A stretch of DNA of 64,000 bases from Protopterus annectens. Lineage: Eukaryota > Chordata > Ceratodontiformes > Protopteridae. Positions 31,143-43,506 of this stretch are shown piece by piece (the stretch's first letter is position 1; every line of letters starts with the position of its first letter). A program made the position numbers and the translations under genes. The stretch spans positions 1,781,389,466-1,781,453,465 of the forward strand of contig NC_056743.1 of NCBI RefSeq assembly GCF_019279795.1, read 5' to 3'. Under the pieces are notes generated by a model. It ran no database searches, had not been told where the DNA came from, and worked only from the letters and a program-made list of their open reading frames with translations.

Positions 31143-32325
31143 AATTTAAATGGGTAGGTATGGTAAAACTTTGCCTAAATACACGTGATTCCACCTCTAC
31201 TAAGAGACCAGTCACTAGCAAGGTACCTCAGGCCTCCTTGCTGGGACTGCTCTTATTTGGCATCTACTTCTTGAAGGCATAGGCTAATGTCAAGGGCATT
31301 TGGCTGGCCAAATTTAGAGATGGCTGCACATAGCTATCATAGATTCCCCCATGACACAAGCATCTAACAAGGGGGTTCTATTATGGATAGATGACTGGTG
31401 CTAAGTCATGGGCTAAAACTAAATGCCAAGAAGTACATTATTGTACCTTTTTGGAAAATGGCCACCCATGCTAATTACACCATTGATAACACACCCTCTG
31501 AACTGCCTCAATACTCAGGGATCTGGGAACATAGACAGACAGTAATCTGCCCTTTGACCAACATGTGGCCAATGTGGTAAGAAAATCATTTTATGTCACC
31601 CATCTTATAAATAAGAGCATGCCATCTAGGTCCAAGGAAGTCATGTGCCACTTTAATCTACCCTTATCAAACTCTTCATTGAGTATAATACATACCCCCT
31701 TCAACATGTACCTAACCAGATGTATGCAACAGCTGGAACACCCACAATGGCTTTCTATCAGGAGAATCCAGGGTATAAGCACATTGTCCTATACAGATCT
31801 CCTTAAAGCCCAACCTCTATACTCTGTCTCCTACGGGTTACTGAGAGGTAATCCATGCTTTTCATACAAGGCATCCTTGGATCCAACTCTAATGGATCTT
31901 TTGCACATCCAAAAAATGAACAGTTTTCTTACCACTAGATCCAAGGATTTAAATTTTACTTGTAGAATAAATAAGATGTGTTAGCAAGAAAGTTATGTGT
32001 CTCAGAGGATCCCCATGCTGTGCAACAGGCTCCTCATTCATATGATGCTGATTCCATCCCTAACCATATCATAACCTTGACCAGTGGATGAGTAATTGGA
32101 AACTCCCCCTGGGTCTGTTCCCCATGTCTCTGATAGACAGAGGCAGACAGTAATGCCCAAACTAGCATAGTCCCCCTCCTCCACATAACCTATTGAAATT
32201 TCCTAACATACCCGCTCCTAACAAACATACATGATACACAGGAACACAACTGGGTCATATTGTTCAGCTAGGCTTATAAAGAAGCTGGTGCTTGTTAGCC
32301 TAGTATATACCTATGAACTTATGAA
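31143..32325 (+). pseudogene. CR1-like LINE copy 5 (RT end and 3' tail)
   Basis: Begins near motif B (SVLGLLLFG-like; TSKVPQASLLG at about 31220) and a degraded motif C (KFRDGCT) at about 31310. It continues HGLKLNAKKYIIVPFWKMAT (31403-31462), SYGLLRGNPCFSYKASLDPT and other C-terminal segments to 31984. The non-coding 3' region ends in CAGCTAGGCTTATAAAG, GTTAGCCTAGTATATACC and TATGAACTTATGAAC. Multiple shifts. The upstream SINE at 30979 ends just before it. Confidence 0.78.
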
Positions 32326-32869
32326 CACGTATATTTGCATAAATAAATACCTGCATTCATACATATAAATACCTGCATACAGACAGGTTGACAGGGTTAG
32401 CATAAAGGTCAATTTAATTTTTTTACCTCAAATGTACAGAATTTGAGTCTAACCTCTTGTTATTGGTTAGGCTTGTAATAGTCTGCAGACTAATAGCCTA
32501 GACTTTAAATATAAATATATACTCACACAGACTCTTAAAACTGTATAAATATATTGCAGTGCAGGGCTGAAAAAGACAACACTGCACTTTAGCACAAAAC
32601 AAACCTGCAAAGAGAGAGATGGATATTAGATGTATTTAAGCAAGATATCAAAAGAACTGCAGTGAACATATTACTGTTGAGACTTTCATTAGATGAAGAC
32701 AATAACAGGAGGGCAACAGAAACTGTATTCAAATAAATCATAGTTTGCAACAGTTTCTATTCATACACCTCAGAATTTCCAGAATGTATTCCCACATGCT
32801 TACTGTGTTTGATGTTGAGGGGAAATCTTTCATCCAAAGAAGCTGGGTCTATATTAAAAGCTCGAATAA
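32326..32869. other. no recognised feature
   Basis: AT-rich sequence with small ACATACAT-like repeats near 32340-32390. Nothing assignable. Confidence 0.4.
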
Positions 32870-32880
32870 TCTCCTCATCA

Positions 32881-33185
32881 AACACTTAAATGCAGACACA
32901 TAAAGAGCGAATGCTGGAAACCACAAATAGCCACTTCCGTGATTTTTTCCCTGTGAAAAAATTCTCTTGGCATTAAGAATTGCCCTTTTCTCCAATGTAG
33001 AGCAATCTCTGAGTTGGTATATTTAGTTAGGGGGATGGGGGGTAAAGCCCCCCCACTTGATTAGGGTTTTAAACTTTATTTTTATGTTTACGGCCAAGTG
33101 AATTTTTTCCCTAGCAAAAAATTTGTGGAAGCGGCCATTCGTGGTTTACAGTTTTCACTCTTTAAGTGTTGATCTTTATGTGTTT
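32881..33185 (+). mobile_element. foldback element F7
   Basis: Left arm (about 32881-32975: ACACATAAAGAGCGAATGCT, AACCACAAATAGCCACTTCC, ATTTTTTCCCTGTG, CTCTTGGC) matches the inverse of the right arm (about 33090-33183: GCCAAGTGAATTTTTTCCCT, GGAAGCGGCCATTCGTGGTT, CTTTATGTGTTTG). The core is reduced to a half-hairpin (GCCCTTTTCTCCAATGTAGA) followed by the signature CTGAGTTGGTATATTTAGTT and G-run/C-run pairs. The arm type resembles that of F10. Confidence 0.75.
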
Positions 33186-34995
33186 GAAGAAAAGACTCTT
33201 TGAGCATATAATATAGACCCAAGAAGCCACATTTGAGCCTCAATATAACTACCAGCAATAAATGATGACAGCTGTAAATTTGTACCAATTTCTTTACAGA
33301 TTCCATGCATCAAAAGTCAAGGGTTAATTTCTGTAACCTTATACCAAAAAAAAAAAAAATCATCCTTGTTGGTGTAAAAATACTACTCTGCCTTGCGCAG
33401 GTTTTCTATTCTTATTCCCTCTTCTGGATGCATCACATAAGTTAAACATCTTCAAGACAGAAAGAATGCTAAAGTATGTGGATAAGCTGTTCTGAAACTG
33501 ACAACACAAAAGTTGAAAAGTTGACTAGCAGCAGCATGTACCATTTTAGAGAAGATCGAAGAACTTTGAAGTGACAGCAAAATGATTAGGCAATAGATCA
33601 TCACTAACCAGAAGCAAATAACATTTTACATTTAAACCTCAAAAACGTTGCACTCCTGTGTTTTTTTACATTAGTTTTGATTAAGAAGTCTGGGTATTCC
33701 ATCTAGTGGCAGTAGATGGTGGCCTGGTCTATTTGAGTTGGAAAATGCATACAAATATGGAAGGTGTAGTTGTTTTATTGGGCAGAGGGCTTAGAAGCCA
33801 GTTTCCTATGTTTTAAGTACCCGTATAAATTTGGTTAGTTTGCTTTGCTCTTGGCTCATTCCCACATAGATTAGCAATACTTAACATCCCCCAGCTGTGC
33901 CTCTGAAGTGATTTACTTGCATCAAGTGCCATCAAGACAAAATCTAAGTACTTGTATATAAAAATAACACTTCTGGAAGCTTTTTAAGTGATTAACTGCT
34001 GATTTCTTGTTTCATTTGTGCACTTATCAGAGTTTAAAGCTTAAATTACAGCATTTGCTCAAACTATATTTGCTGTTGTCTGACTGACTAGAAATAAACT
34101 TGAATAGCTACTTTGTTAAAGTTGTTTTGTGGTAGCATATACTCTCAAGTAGTCTTTCTGTGTTATTACTTTAAGAGGACTGTAATAGGGGAATTAGGTG
34201 GTGGTGGTCTGGTCTATCTGAGCTGGTTAATACATAAGAAAGCTGCAAATGTAGTTGTTTTATTAGCCAGAGGACTTAGAACCCAGTTCCTGTTTTTATG
34301 AGCCTGCATAAATTTGGCACATTTGCGTGACACTGATCATTGCACAGTGGCAGTAAGTAGTGCCCAGTATGGATGCAGATACTTAAAAAACATTTTTTCC
34401 AATGAAATTAACTCTGAAACCATACCAGTAACTTGGTGAATGTAGGAAAACTACATAGCATGCTCTGTGGTATAAAGAAACTAGTTTGTACATTGAGGAG
34501 CATGCCCCTTCAGTTATTATTATTATTATTATATAGCCTAATCTAGTTACTAATCCCAAAAGCAACCTTAGACAGCCCAGTATTTACCCCTCATACTCCA
34601 CATGTTTGTAGCTTAACCAATAAAGAACCTGACCCAATGGATATGCACTTTAAAAATTTCTCTGCAGCCAGTTTGGTACATATGAGTATCTTGAGGAAAT
34701 GCAGCAACTATTTAAAATTCAATGACAACCATTTACCCATCAAATAAGCAAACACAGTATGCGAGAAATGTATATACACAATGTCTCTGGAGGCAAAACT
34801 CTTGCATGTAAACACTCATAATGACAATCTGGTTGTCAGAAACACATACATTACACTTACGACACATAGTACACACCCCATACATAGACCTACTTGTACT
34901 AAATGCAATCTTTCCAAACCCCAAAGTTCACCAAGATATTCCACCTGCAAAAATTATCCTCAGCAAACTCGAAAGCAGTCAGCAGTAAAAACTCC
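33186..34995. other. no recognised element apart from a direct repeat
   Basis: AT-rich non-coding sequence. The only structure I see is the diverged duplication listed at 33715-34322. Confidence 0.4.
33715..34322 (+). repeat. diverged direct repeat pair, ~485 bp apart
   Basis: At about 33715-33845 and 34195-34322: GGTGGCCTGGTCTATTTGAG against GGTGGTCTGGTCTATCTGAG, then TGTAGTTGTTTTATT, AGAGG(G/A)CTTAGAA and ATAAATTTGG in the same order. An old tandem segmental duplication or a repeat family. Confidence 0.65.
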
Positions 34996-36446
34996 CAGTG
35001 GTGTAACTACGAGAGACGAAGTGAGGCAATTGCCTCAGGGCGCCAAGTGGCAGGGGGCACTTTGGACGACGGATGTTGTCACGGATTGTTTGCTTTACTA
35101 CTGAATTTCTAAAGACAGAACACAGAAGGACGTTACGTAGAAGCTCACGTAATTCATGCAAAAAAAAACAAAGTTCTGTTCAAATGCGAGCGGGACGGCC
35201 TCCAGAAATGGATTATAAATGCAAACAGCGAGCGCCGAGTACTGCAGTCTGCAGGTATAAGGAACGAAACCTTGATGTGTATGAGTATGCAGGTTAGGAA
35301 TGACAGGACAGCTCTGATGAAACCTTGTTTGTGCAGGAGAATGGTAGCAGCAGCACTGAATGGAGTTCCCGGACGTATAAAGAAATGAAACCTGGTGTGT
35401 TTATGCAGGAATGGCAGACCGGCAAGCAAGTAACACAAGTAAGCAAAGGAAACCTTATGTGTGTGCCGTCTGCCTTTGCAAGGCTTGGGATCGCCGGAAC
35501 AAGTGGGTCGGTCATAAGATATAGTCTTGGTAATAAGTTTGCTCTTACATATTTCTCTGCGATCCTGGATTTTCTGTGTATCTGTTAGCATTTGTTTATT
35601 AGGCCGTGTGCATGTATAGATCTGATGGTTTCACCTCTTGTGTGATTATTGGCATTTGGCAGTAACCCCTCCAAACCATTTTTGTGTGACTGATTTATAT
35701 GTTTTAGTGCTGCGATCCTGACTTGTTATATTGTAAATGTATAGTATTGTATGCTCTCAGTGTTAATGCAGTGAAGTCCTCAATCCGTAACACGAGCTAG
35801 AGTGCAACTGCTGTTTAATCTGTGAGATGGTCATGTGACCTAAGGATGTTACCATGTCTTTTTAAGTATCAGCCGTATTGGTTGGTATTTGTGGATATTC
35901 CCGAAATGTCACAATTTGTTTTTGAACAGGGTTTTGCTCATAATCCCCAACGTGTGGTGATTTCAGTGTAATGGGCCAAAGAGAACAAGACACTAAGACT
36001 TTTAACAGTTGCCTCTTTCATACAGAGCTTTCAGGATGGATGGATGATCTTTTGTTTTTACCACAGTGCTTTTTTTTTTTTTTTAAACTGATGGCATTTT
36101 GAGACTAAAAGTTGCTTAGATTCGCTTGTTATGCCCCCTTCATATGCATTGTTGACCTGTGCATTGCAGCCCTGTTTGCTTTATTTATTTGCTGCTTTTG
36201 CCGAGGAGTGTAATTTGATTTTGCAGTGGTTCTTCTAAATACGAGTAGTTTTGTTATTACAAATTATTTCTTTCCGCTTAGGTATTTGACAACCAGAGTA
36301 TGCACATTTTTCAGCCACTGTATAGTGGAAAGCAAGTTACAGTAAAGACAGTTTAATCAATAGAAAAATAGTGACAGCAGGTGAAAATGTACAGAAAGTG
36401 CTTAACAAAAGTGATTTTCTTGGGTGGCAAAAGCCAGGGTACTGTT

Positions 36447-36512
36447 TGGCTAGGCTTACATAGGCCCTAGGGCCAATAGCCTAGTACCTACCTATGAACC
36501 TATGAACCTATG
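36447..36512 (+). repeat. SINE-A / CR1 3'-tail fragment in hAT interior
   Basis: GGCTAGGCTTACATAGGCCC, then GGCCAATAGCCTAGTACC and three repeats of the CTATGAAC type. The tRNA-like head is not recognisable upstream. Confidence 0.7.
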
Positions 36513-36789
36513 TTTAAATGATCCCTGCAGTTAGAGCTTGATTGGTTTGAAGTGGTTAAACCAGAAGTAACATATTTTTTTTATTTTTGAACAGTTTAAA
36601 TTTGCTTTCAGTACAACCTGTTCTATGTGATTAATTTCAGACAAAGTTTGCAAATACTTCTTTTATCTAAGCAACTTTTTCATTCAGTTTTGATCTTTTT
36701 TTTTTTTTTTAATTAAATAGGCGTTAGCAGCACATTGTAAAAGAACATTTGATAACAATAGCAAATTAAAATTTTGGTACAAGTGACAA

Positions 36790-38050
36790 GAGCCCCTTGT
36801 GAAAGCTCTGGATTTATGCCTCGTATTTGTTCTGTTTCTCATAAAATCTGTGGTTTTATGGCTGTTTGTGGCAAGTCAGTGAAGGATTGAAGTCAATAAA
36901 TAATGACAGGCATTTGAATTTCAGACCATATTCTTCAGAAAATAAATAACACAAAAACTTTTATTCTAGCAATTTTCTAAGTTTATAAGGTCAGTATTTG
37001 AAATGTGTCCCTATTTTTAAGGCTGTAATGTATTCCCCTATTATTGGCTTTGTCCAGGATTTTTGTACTAACAGGTTGACTTGAGAGCTATGGTGAGAAG
37101 TGAGAACTGAATTCTATATTCCCCATTGTTGGTGTTGTCCAGGTTTTTTGTGCTAAGAGATTAAGAGCTATGGTAAGACGTGAGAACTGAATTCACTAAA
37201 TGATAGCCATTTAAGTTCAGGAAACTGCTGATTTGGCATAGTGGTATGTTGCTCTGACTGTAGTGCACAGGGTCCTGAGCCCAAGGAAACGCATACACTT
37301 TATTCTAGCAACTTTCCAAAATTATATAAGCAATGTTTAAAATGTGCCCCTGTTTTTAGGGCTTTTGCCCCCCCTCCTCCCCCAAATACAATTTGGATTT
37401 CTTGTGCTGCAAAGTTGAGAGATACAGTTGAGTGTTGAGTGGATTATACAAGGAGCTGAAAGCTTCAGGGGAAGAGAAGTCAGGAAGGTACATCAAAGAA
37501 CCCATGTATGTTTCTTGTTTTGTGTGCAAGGGGCCTATGGCTATGATTTGAAAAACAGCCCAAAGGTATCTTTATCCACCACTGACCAGATGCATTTTCT
37601 TTGGATGTGGTGTAGGTTTCAAGTTTTCAATGTTTCAATGAATGTGAGTTTCAAAGGCAGAGAAGTTTTAATGCTATGTTTATTTTCATTGTGAGACAGT
37701 ATTGCTTTGTTTAGCAGATACCTAGTAATGTTTGTGCATTGTGCTATAAAATGTAAAAATAGAATCCAAATAATCAATGTAGAAGTAAAGCAGTATGTAC
37801 ATTAGTGTTTATGGTAAATGGGGTGAAATAGCCAGGTAATGGGACATTGGAATGGCTGCAAGGGGACTCTAGTGCCATATTTTGGTTGTCCATTCAGTTT
37901 GCGTTTGAAAGTTGGTATCCCATAATTCCAGTGGGTGGGGTTACACAATTATGTATGCTAATTTTATGTTAATCAGCATACAGATTTGTACCTATTTTTC
38001 ATGGGCCTTGTCCAGATTTTTGATGTTTCCAGGTTGAGAGGTATGCTCTC
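36790..38050 (+). repeat. internally repeated segments of the hAT-like element
   Basis: Segments near 37035-37110, 37115-37200, 37340-37435 and 37995-38045 each contain a recurring order. It runs CCCCTATT-like, GGCTTTGTCCAGG or GGTGTTGTCCAGG, TTTTTGT, then GAGAGCTATGG or GAGAGGTATG. A related copy lies at 44645-44830 (GTCCAGATTTTTGCAG, CATAAAATTTGTGGCTTTAT, AATAATGACAGACATTTGA). The family is unknown to me. Confidence 0.5.
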
Positions 38051-38639
38051 GAGAGGTGTATCTATATGAATATAGATATTGGTTCAGTTTAGATGAACAG
38101 AATGCCTGTCGGTCCTGCCCGTACAGCGCAACAATTTGACCCTCATTTTAATCAGAAAGCTACTTACTTACTGCAGAGCCAGTCATGCCTCCTTCCCCGT
38201 AAGTTGATTCAAGAATTTACGTTGTTGATTGCCTCACCAATCAGTTGCTTGTTTTGTTTTGATATATAGATTGACGATTATCTAAGTGTAAGCAATAAAA
38301 AGGTACATTTGGCTGTAGTGTTAACATTTTGACACTGTTTGAATAATTGTTTTTTTTTTTACTTTTTGCTGAAATAGCACGTCTCCAGATTTCAGTGTTT
38401 TATGCCACTGTCATAGGACAAGCGAACGTGACTATATGTGATTTCTTTGGCTTCGGTCATATCGATGGCTTGGGATCCTGGGGGGGGGGTGACAGATAAT
38501 TATAACTTTGACATTCCTTGGGGGCCCCAAGGAATGTTGGGGCGCCTAGGAAAAGTTTGCCTCAGGGCGCTTCTAACGTAGTTACGCCACTGACAACTCC
38601 TAATGCTGCAGATGCATACCTGCATAAATACATACATAC

Positions 38640-38722
38640 TTACATACCTATGCTTAGTGGTAAATCTCTTTGTCTATGATGTGCAGGGTCCTGGGTTTGA
38701 GCCTTGCAGAGGCTGTTTATTT
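38640..38722 (+). repeat. tRNA-like fragment
   Basis: AGTGGTAAATCTCTTTGTCT and then CTGGGTTTGAGCC have A- and B-box-like spacing. This is a head fragment of an unassigned SINE just before the SINE-A copy. A similar piece (CATAGTGGTATGTTGCTCTG then GGGTCCTGAGCCC) lies at about 37238-37280 in the hAT-like element. Confidence 0.4.
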
Positions 38723-38860
38723 GGGGTGGGGGGTTGGCATGATGCTTAAGGTGTTTACCTTACAGACCCAAGGTGCAGGGTTTGATTCTCACAGGGGGTA
38801 GTTAGCTAGGCTTAAAATGGTCCATAAGGACAGTTAGCCTAGTACTAATCTATGAACCTA
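38723..38860 (+). mobile_element. SINE family A (CR1-tailed)
   Basis: Head GGGTTGGCATGATGCTTAAG, GGGTTTGATTCTCAC (B-box), then GTTAGCTAGGCTTAAAATGG, GTTAGCCTAGTACTAATC and TATGAACCTA. Near full length. It ends just upstream of CR1 copy 2. Confidence 0.82.
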
Positions 38861-38934
38861 TTACAGCCTCACCCAGTGGAGCCTCAACTACCAAGCCCAT
38901 AAAGCAAGATAATACACTACCCAGTACTATAGTG

Positions 38935-40320
38935 TAGGGGACTCCATTGTACAACATACTGATAGCCCACAAACCAGGCTGAACAAAGAGAAAAATAACA
39001 GTTAGTTGCCAGAATCCACCACACTACACAAGCAATCAAGTCACTGAATGAGAGGTACAGTATGTTTTAGTCACACTCCATATAGGTGCAGATGTCCTGA
39101 TATGTACTTCCTTAGACTACATGAAGAGAGACAAGAGTGCTCAGACTATGTGTCAAAGGTCCGTTTACATCTAGCATTGAGCAGCATTATACCTTCACCA
39201 AGGATGATGCCACAATATGAACAAAAAAGGATTGACTTTTAATAATTAGCTCAGTTCCTGGTGTCATTCTATAGGGATACAGCATTTGTCAGCATAACAG
39301 CACATGGTTAACAAATGACGTTGCTTTACCAAGGATGGTCTGCACACATTCCCTCTAGGCTTTTGAATATTGCCTAAAATATCGCCCCCCACAGAACCTC
39401 TTTTTAGGTAATGACAAACTGACAAAACTTTCAACATAGCAAAATCTACCCAATGAAATCTAAAGGTGTTACTGCTCAATGCCAGGAGTGTAAACAAGAC
39501 ACTCTACTCCTTCCAAGCTCTCCTCACCCTGAAGAATTCAGACACCCGTGCAGTTACCAAGAAGTGGTTTACAGCCCAGACATATCCTGGCAGTGTGAGG
39601 CTTCAGTGCCTTCCTCACGTTTAGAACAGCAACTGCACAGACAGGGACTAAAGGATGAGGTGTCTCAATCTACATCAATCACAAACATACCTCTAGGTTG
39701 GTTAAACAGGGTGATACACTGAAGTTCCTCCACATCCAGACTGCCATACACAAAGTCCCATATCATAACCTAACAAGGTATAGTTCACCTTCTACTCCCC
39801 TACAAAACCTGTAGCTCATACTTAAACCTATTGGAGACACTCATCTTTCAATCAAATACCATACTCATGGCAGACTCTACAAACTGGAAATTTACAGGCA
39901 CAGAGATTCCTAGACTTTGTAAAAACAAACAGCTTGGACCAGATAGTGCATATATCTACCAGAGTTACAAACATATTGGACCTGGCACACACAGACAGAG
40001 GAGAATGCTGCACCCCCTTCCAGTGTTGCGTCCTCTCTGGTAAGGTCAGACCATAAAGTAGTCTCCTTTGAAATAAAAGTCAGTTCTGTAACCTCAGTAA
40101 ACTTGGACCCAGTTAGGAACTACTCCAAAGCAAACTAGCTTTTATTAAGCGTTATCATGGCAAAGTTACAAACCCCTCCAAACCTAAACCCAGATAACAC
40201 AGCAGACTATGCAGAACTATTCACAGAAGCTCTGTACAACCATACCTGCATAGAGATGGTAGTCCCTGTCAGAAGTAAGCCCAAAACTAACCTCAGAAAC
40301 AAACCACCATAGTGGAATTA
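38935..40320 (+). pseudogene. CR1-like LINE copy 2 (esterase + endonuclease)
   Basis: The 5' part (38935-39370) reads, across frame breaks, GDSIVQHTDSPQTRLNKEK, LALSSIIPSPRMMPQYEQKR and DLLYQGWSAHIP-like segments. These are the conserved blocks (GDSI, SSIIP, final H region) of the SGNH-esterase domain of CR1-family ORF1. The endonuclease follows from about 39465 (KGVTAQCQECKQ in one frame, aligned to LLLNARSVNK of copy 1) to about 40075, where SDHKVVSFEIK keeps the catalytic SDH that copy 1 has lost. The linker breaks off near 40320 (NKPPWWN-like). No RT. Dead through shifts. Confidence 0.75.
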
Positions 40321-40329
40321 GCTGGTTGC

Positions 40330-41468
40330 AAAACCAAGTGTGCTTGGAATAGCTGGATCAATATGCAGGCACTAAGGTGCAGAAAACAATCCTCAGAATT
40401 CATGTTCACATCCAAACAGTTATTAGAAAGAACTACCATGAGTTAAGACTTCTCTATAGAACCAGTTACTATGTAATAAAATAAGCCAAGAGAACCATCT
40501 ACCTCCTGCCTAGTCTGCTCTGTGTTCTCACTACCATCCACACCACCCAATTAAACAAATTGGAACAATGCCATAACAAAATAACCAAATATGCTGCCAA
40601 CCTTCCCAACAAAACACATCACTGTGCATCTCTAAGAATGCTAAACTGGTTCAAACTCCCTAATTATTTGTCCTTCTCACAACTAAAAGTGTCCTACAAT
40701 ATTCTTTATTATCTAGATAAGTGCCTGCAAAAAAAATCAATCCTAAGAATAGTACACACCCACTACATCACTGCATTCCACAGACAAATTCCTAGCAGGA
40801 TTATGCAAAGCTCAAAATAGCTATATTGATACCCTATTACTTCATCTACATAACTAAATGCTGGAATTCCCTAGCTTTATACATAAGACAACTGTCTAAC
40901 CTTTAGCATTTTAAAACCACCCTCAAGTGTCATGTACAGAATTCTTGGTTCTGCCTCTGTTCCCCAGAATCATCCTGTACTCTGTATCCTTCAACTCTTA
41001 CATGTCATTAGGCTTAATTAGTCTCTGGCCTGTGCTGCGATGAGTCCTTAAGTATCTAATTACCCTTTTCTTACTGACCTACATAAGTCTGTAGCAGTAT
41101 GCTCTAGTTTTCATTGCTTACTAGTACTCTTAACTAGTTAAAATCTATTGTCAATTGTGTTTTTACAAAGATTGGATTCATATGTTGAACATTTTGGTTG
41201 TGTAACTATACTCTTACATCATTGTACCTCAGTCCTGCATAACTGTATGTATTCCTCCAAGCATTTACCTAGTTTTCTTATATTCACAACTGACTATATA
41301 TTCCTATGTGTTTATATTCCATTGTTTATAATTTGTTTATGTCACTAAATGACTGCATTTGGATGTCTGCACTTAAATCTGTTTTTTTTTTCAGGCCACT
41401 GGTGAAATGTAGTCTTTCTTGCATGACCTAGTCAGACTTTCCTAGTAAACAAATGCAAATAAATAAAT
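40330..41468 (+). pseudogene. C-terminal fragment of a different LINE
   Basis: Frame 40560-40820 contains LEQCHNKITKYAANLPNKTH-like and LNWFKLPNYLSFSQLKVSYN segments. It is followed after a stop by a stretch reading WNSLALYIRQLSNLQHFKTT (about 40861-40925). This order is typical of the domain after the RT in several non-LTR clades and differs from the local CR1-like family. The 3' end at about 41450 is a short AAATAAATAAA tail. Clade not assigned. Confidence 0.6.
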
Positions 41469-43506
41469 TTAACTGGATTTTTTTAAACTTTTGCAAGTAG
41501 ATTCATATCCTTGAAGGTTGAACTTGTTAACTGGTTAATGGGTCACTCCCATTTAATGGCTTGACTACCTCCCAGTTGTCAGAAATGTTTTGATATCTTG
41601 CCAGCCACTGCATGGATGTGCAACTCATTAAGTTCAATGAGGGATTAATAAAACACTGCTTACTCATCTGTATTAACATTCAAGCAACTGACAGTCATTA
41701 TTCAGCCAACAGGGAATTATCACAAATATAATTTGGCTTAGTCATTCCTTTATTAAGCAACTTCATGAATTTGATACACCCCCCCCCAAATATTTAATGA
41801 CATGCTATTATTTAATTCTTTATTGCAGAATGTGTGTTCTGGTAGGAGTGCGAAGGGGTGGGGAGTAGCAGATCAGAAAGTGACTTATAAGAGCTACCTA
41901 ACACTTTATCCAATAATATATTCACTTCCTTTTTAAACCAGGCAATACCGGTGATCATGACAGAAAATGTAAATGGAAGTAATAAGTCCGATGTAATAGC
42001 TACAAACCTAATAAACTTGAAAATTTACAAAAGCAGAAACACAGAAATTTCACTGAAACTACTGCAATGATGCAGGCCTATATTTAAAGCAGTTTCTAGC
42101 TGTGACAAATTAGTTTGCTTATCTAGAAATTTTACACGTTACAAAAGTGCATAGTACAGTGACGTTACAACGCAAACATGCTGAAGATGTTCTTTATGCT
42201 TAGGGGTTCCAAGAAAAACATTTTACAATTCATCCCAGGAACTAACAAGAAAGGAAGCTCAGATAATCCAGTGGGAAATGTGACTCCATTAACAAGAACA
42301 TTTCTCCATTGTTCCTCTTTTTTGACTAACTACTAATTTATTTCTGCACACAAAACTGCAGGGCTTTGTTCATGTTCCAACCGTTACGTAACAGCAATGA
42401 AATATTGTGCAAGTTATGTAAAGCACTTTACATGTGGCAGTATGTGAAAAACTTCCTGATGAAACACATTGCAGTCTGACCTACCGCATTAGCTAAAAGT
42501 CTTTCACAACACTATTAGAACACAGAATCCATGCATCTGCTAGATAAACACTCACCACCCATAAAAGCATGTCAGAACTAAGAATGGGCTGTAAGTGAAG
42601 GTTAAAAAGTTCAACGGTAGAAAGAATACATGAGGCTCAGTTAAGCTTTGAGAGAAAGAGAGAAGTACCAGGAGTCCGAGCAGCTACAGTGAGGATTTAG
42701 CCCCCCACTTCCATACAAAATAGGCTGTAAACTTTCAGTTTTCTACTAGTGAACAAACATGGCCATTAAAACATAAATGCTTCATAGCAAGTACTGTAAC
42801 ATTGCATCTAAGCACCCATGATATGCTTTGTGCATGCTGCTTTCAGTCCCTTGTTTAGTCTATCAAGAGCTGAGACACAGAAACAGTAGACATAACTAAT
42901 GCATTTATCTAAGACAGAGCTCTAGCTTTGAATCCCATGCATACTAAAAGATCATAATTACATCACTCAGCTTTCTTGTACTTTTCACATCATCAGTGCA
43001 AATGGAATGAGACAGACTTTGCAGGAAGAGGTGTTTACCAAAATGTGAACATACAAAGGTGAAAGCTATTCTGCTCCCAAAGTAGGTATGAACATCAAGA
43101 TAAGAGAAGCATGCCTAGTTGCTGCTGTGCTCTAACCCTGTACCTCCACCCTATGACTTTAGCATCAGAATCCCTATCATTAAAACAGAAAAGCAGCTTA
43201 CAGGCAGAAAGTTGAGATGCTCACACATCAGGATTAGCAAAAGGACTTGTTTTTAAACTCCGCTCAGCTTTTTATCTCCCCCAGGTGTACTGAGAAAACT
43301 TCTGCTACAGCCAGAAGTGGCCCCATATGAATGATCTACACCTTTCTTTCCTGTTCTGTTCTTTGTTACCAGTCTGTGTAAACAGTACTCACAATAACTC
43401 TGCTTCATTTTTGTTGTAGTGCTTTTTCCTGGAACACATTGGTTCATCAACATTTAATTTGATTTATTGATCCTTGAATAGACAATTACACCTTAGTTAC
43501 ATGCTG

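Larger units (their letters stand above)
34988..38600. mobile_element. non-autonomous hAT-like element with 8-bp TSD
   Basis: The left end at 34996 reads CAGTGGTGTAACTACG and the right end at 38592 reads CGTAGTTACGCCACTG, i.e. terminal inverted repeats CAGTGG(T/C)GTAACTACG. Flanking octamers AAAACTCC (34988-34995) and ACAACTCC (38593-38600) match at 7 of 8 positions, as expected for a hAT target duplication. Subterminal GCCTCAGGGCGC occurs at both ends. The 3,597-bp interior has no transposase frame, so movement would need a partner. It carries a SINE-A tail fragment and sequence shared with 44.65-44.83 kb. Confidence 0.87.

Noticed and set aside
35073..35591. Transposase exon in the hAT-like element
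   Set aside because: Overlapping sense and antisense frames (74-145 codons) lack the hAT dimerisation and catalytic motifs.
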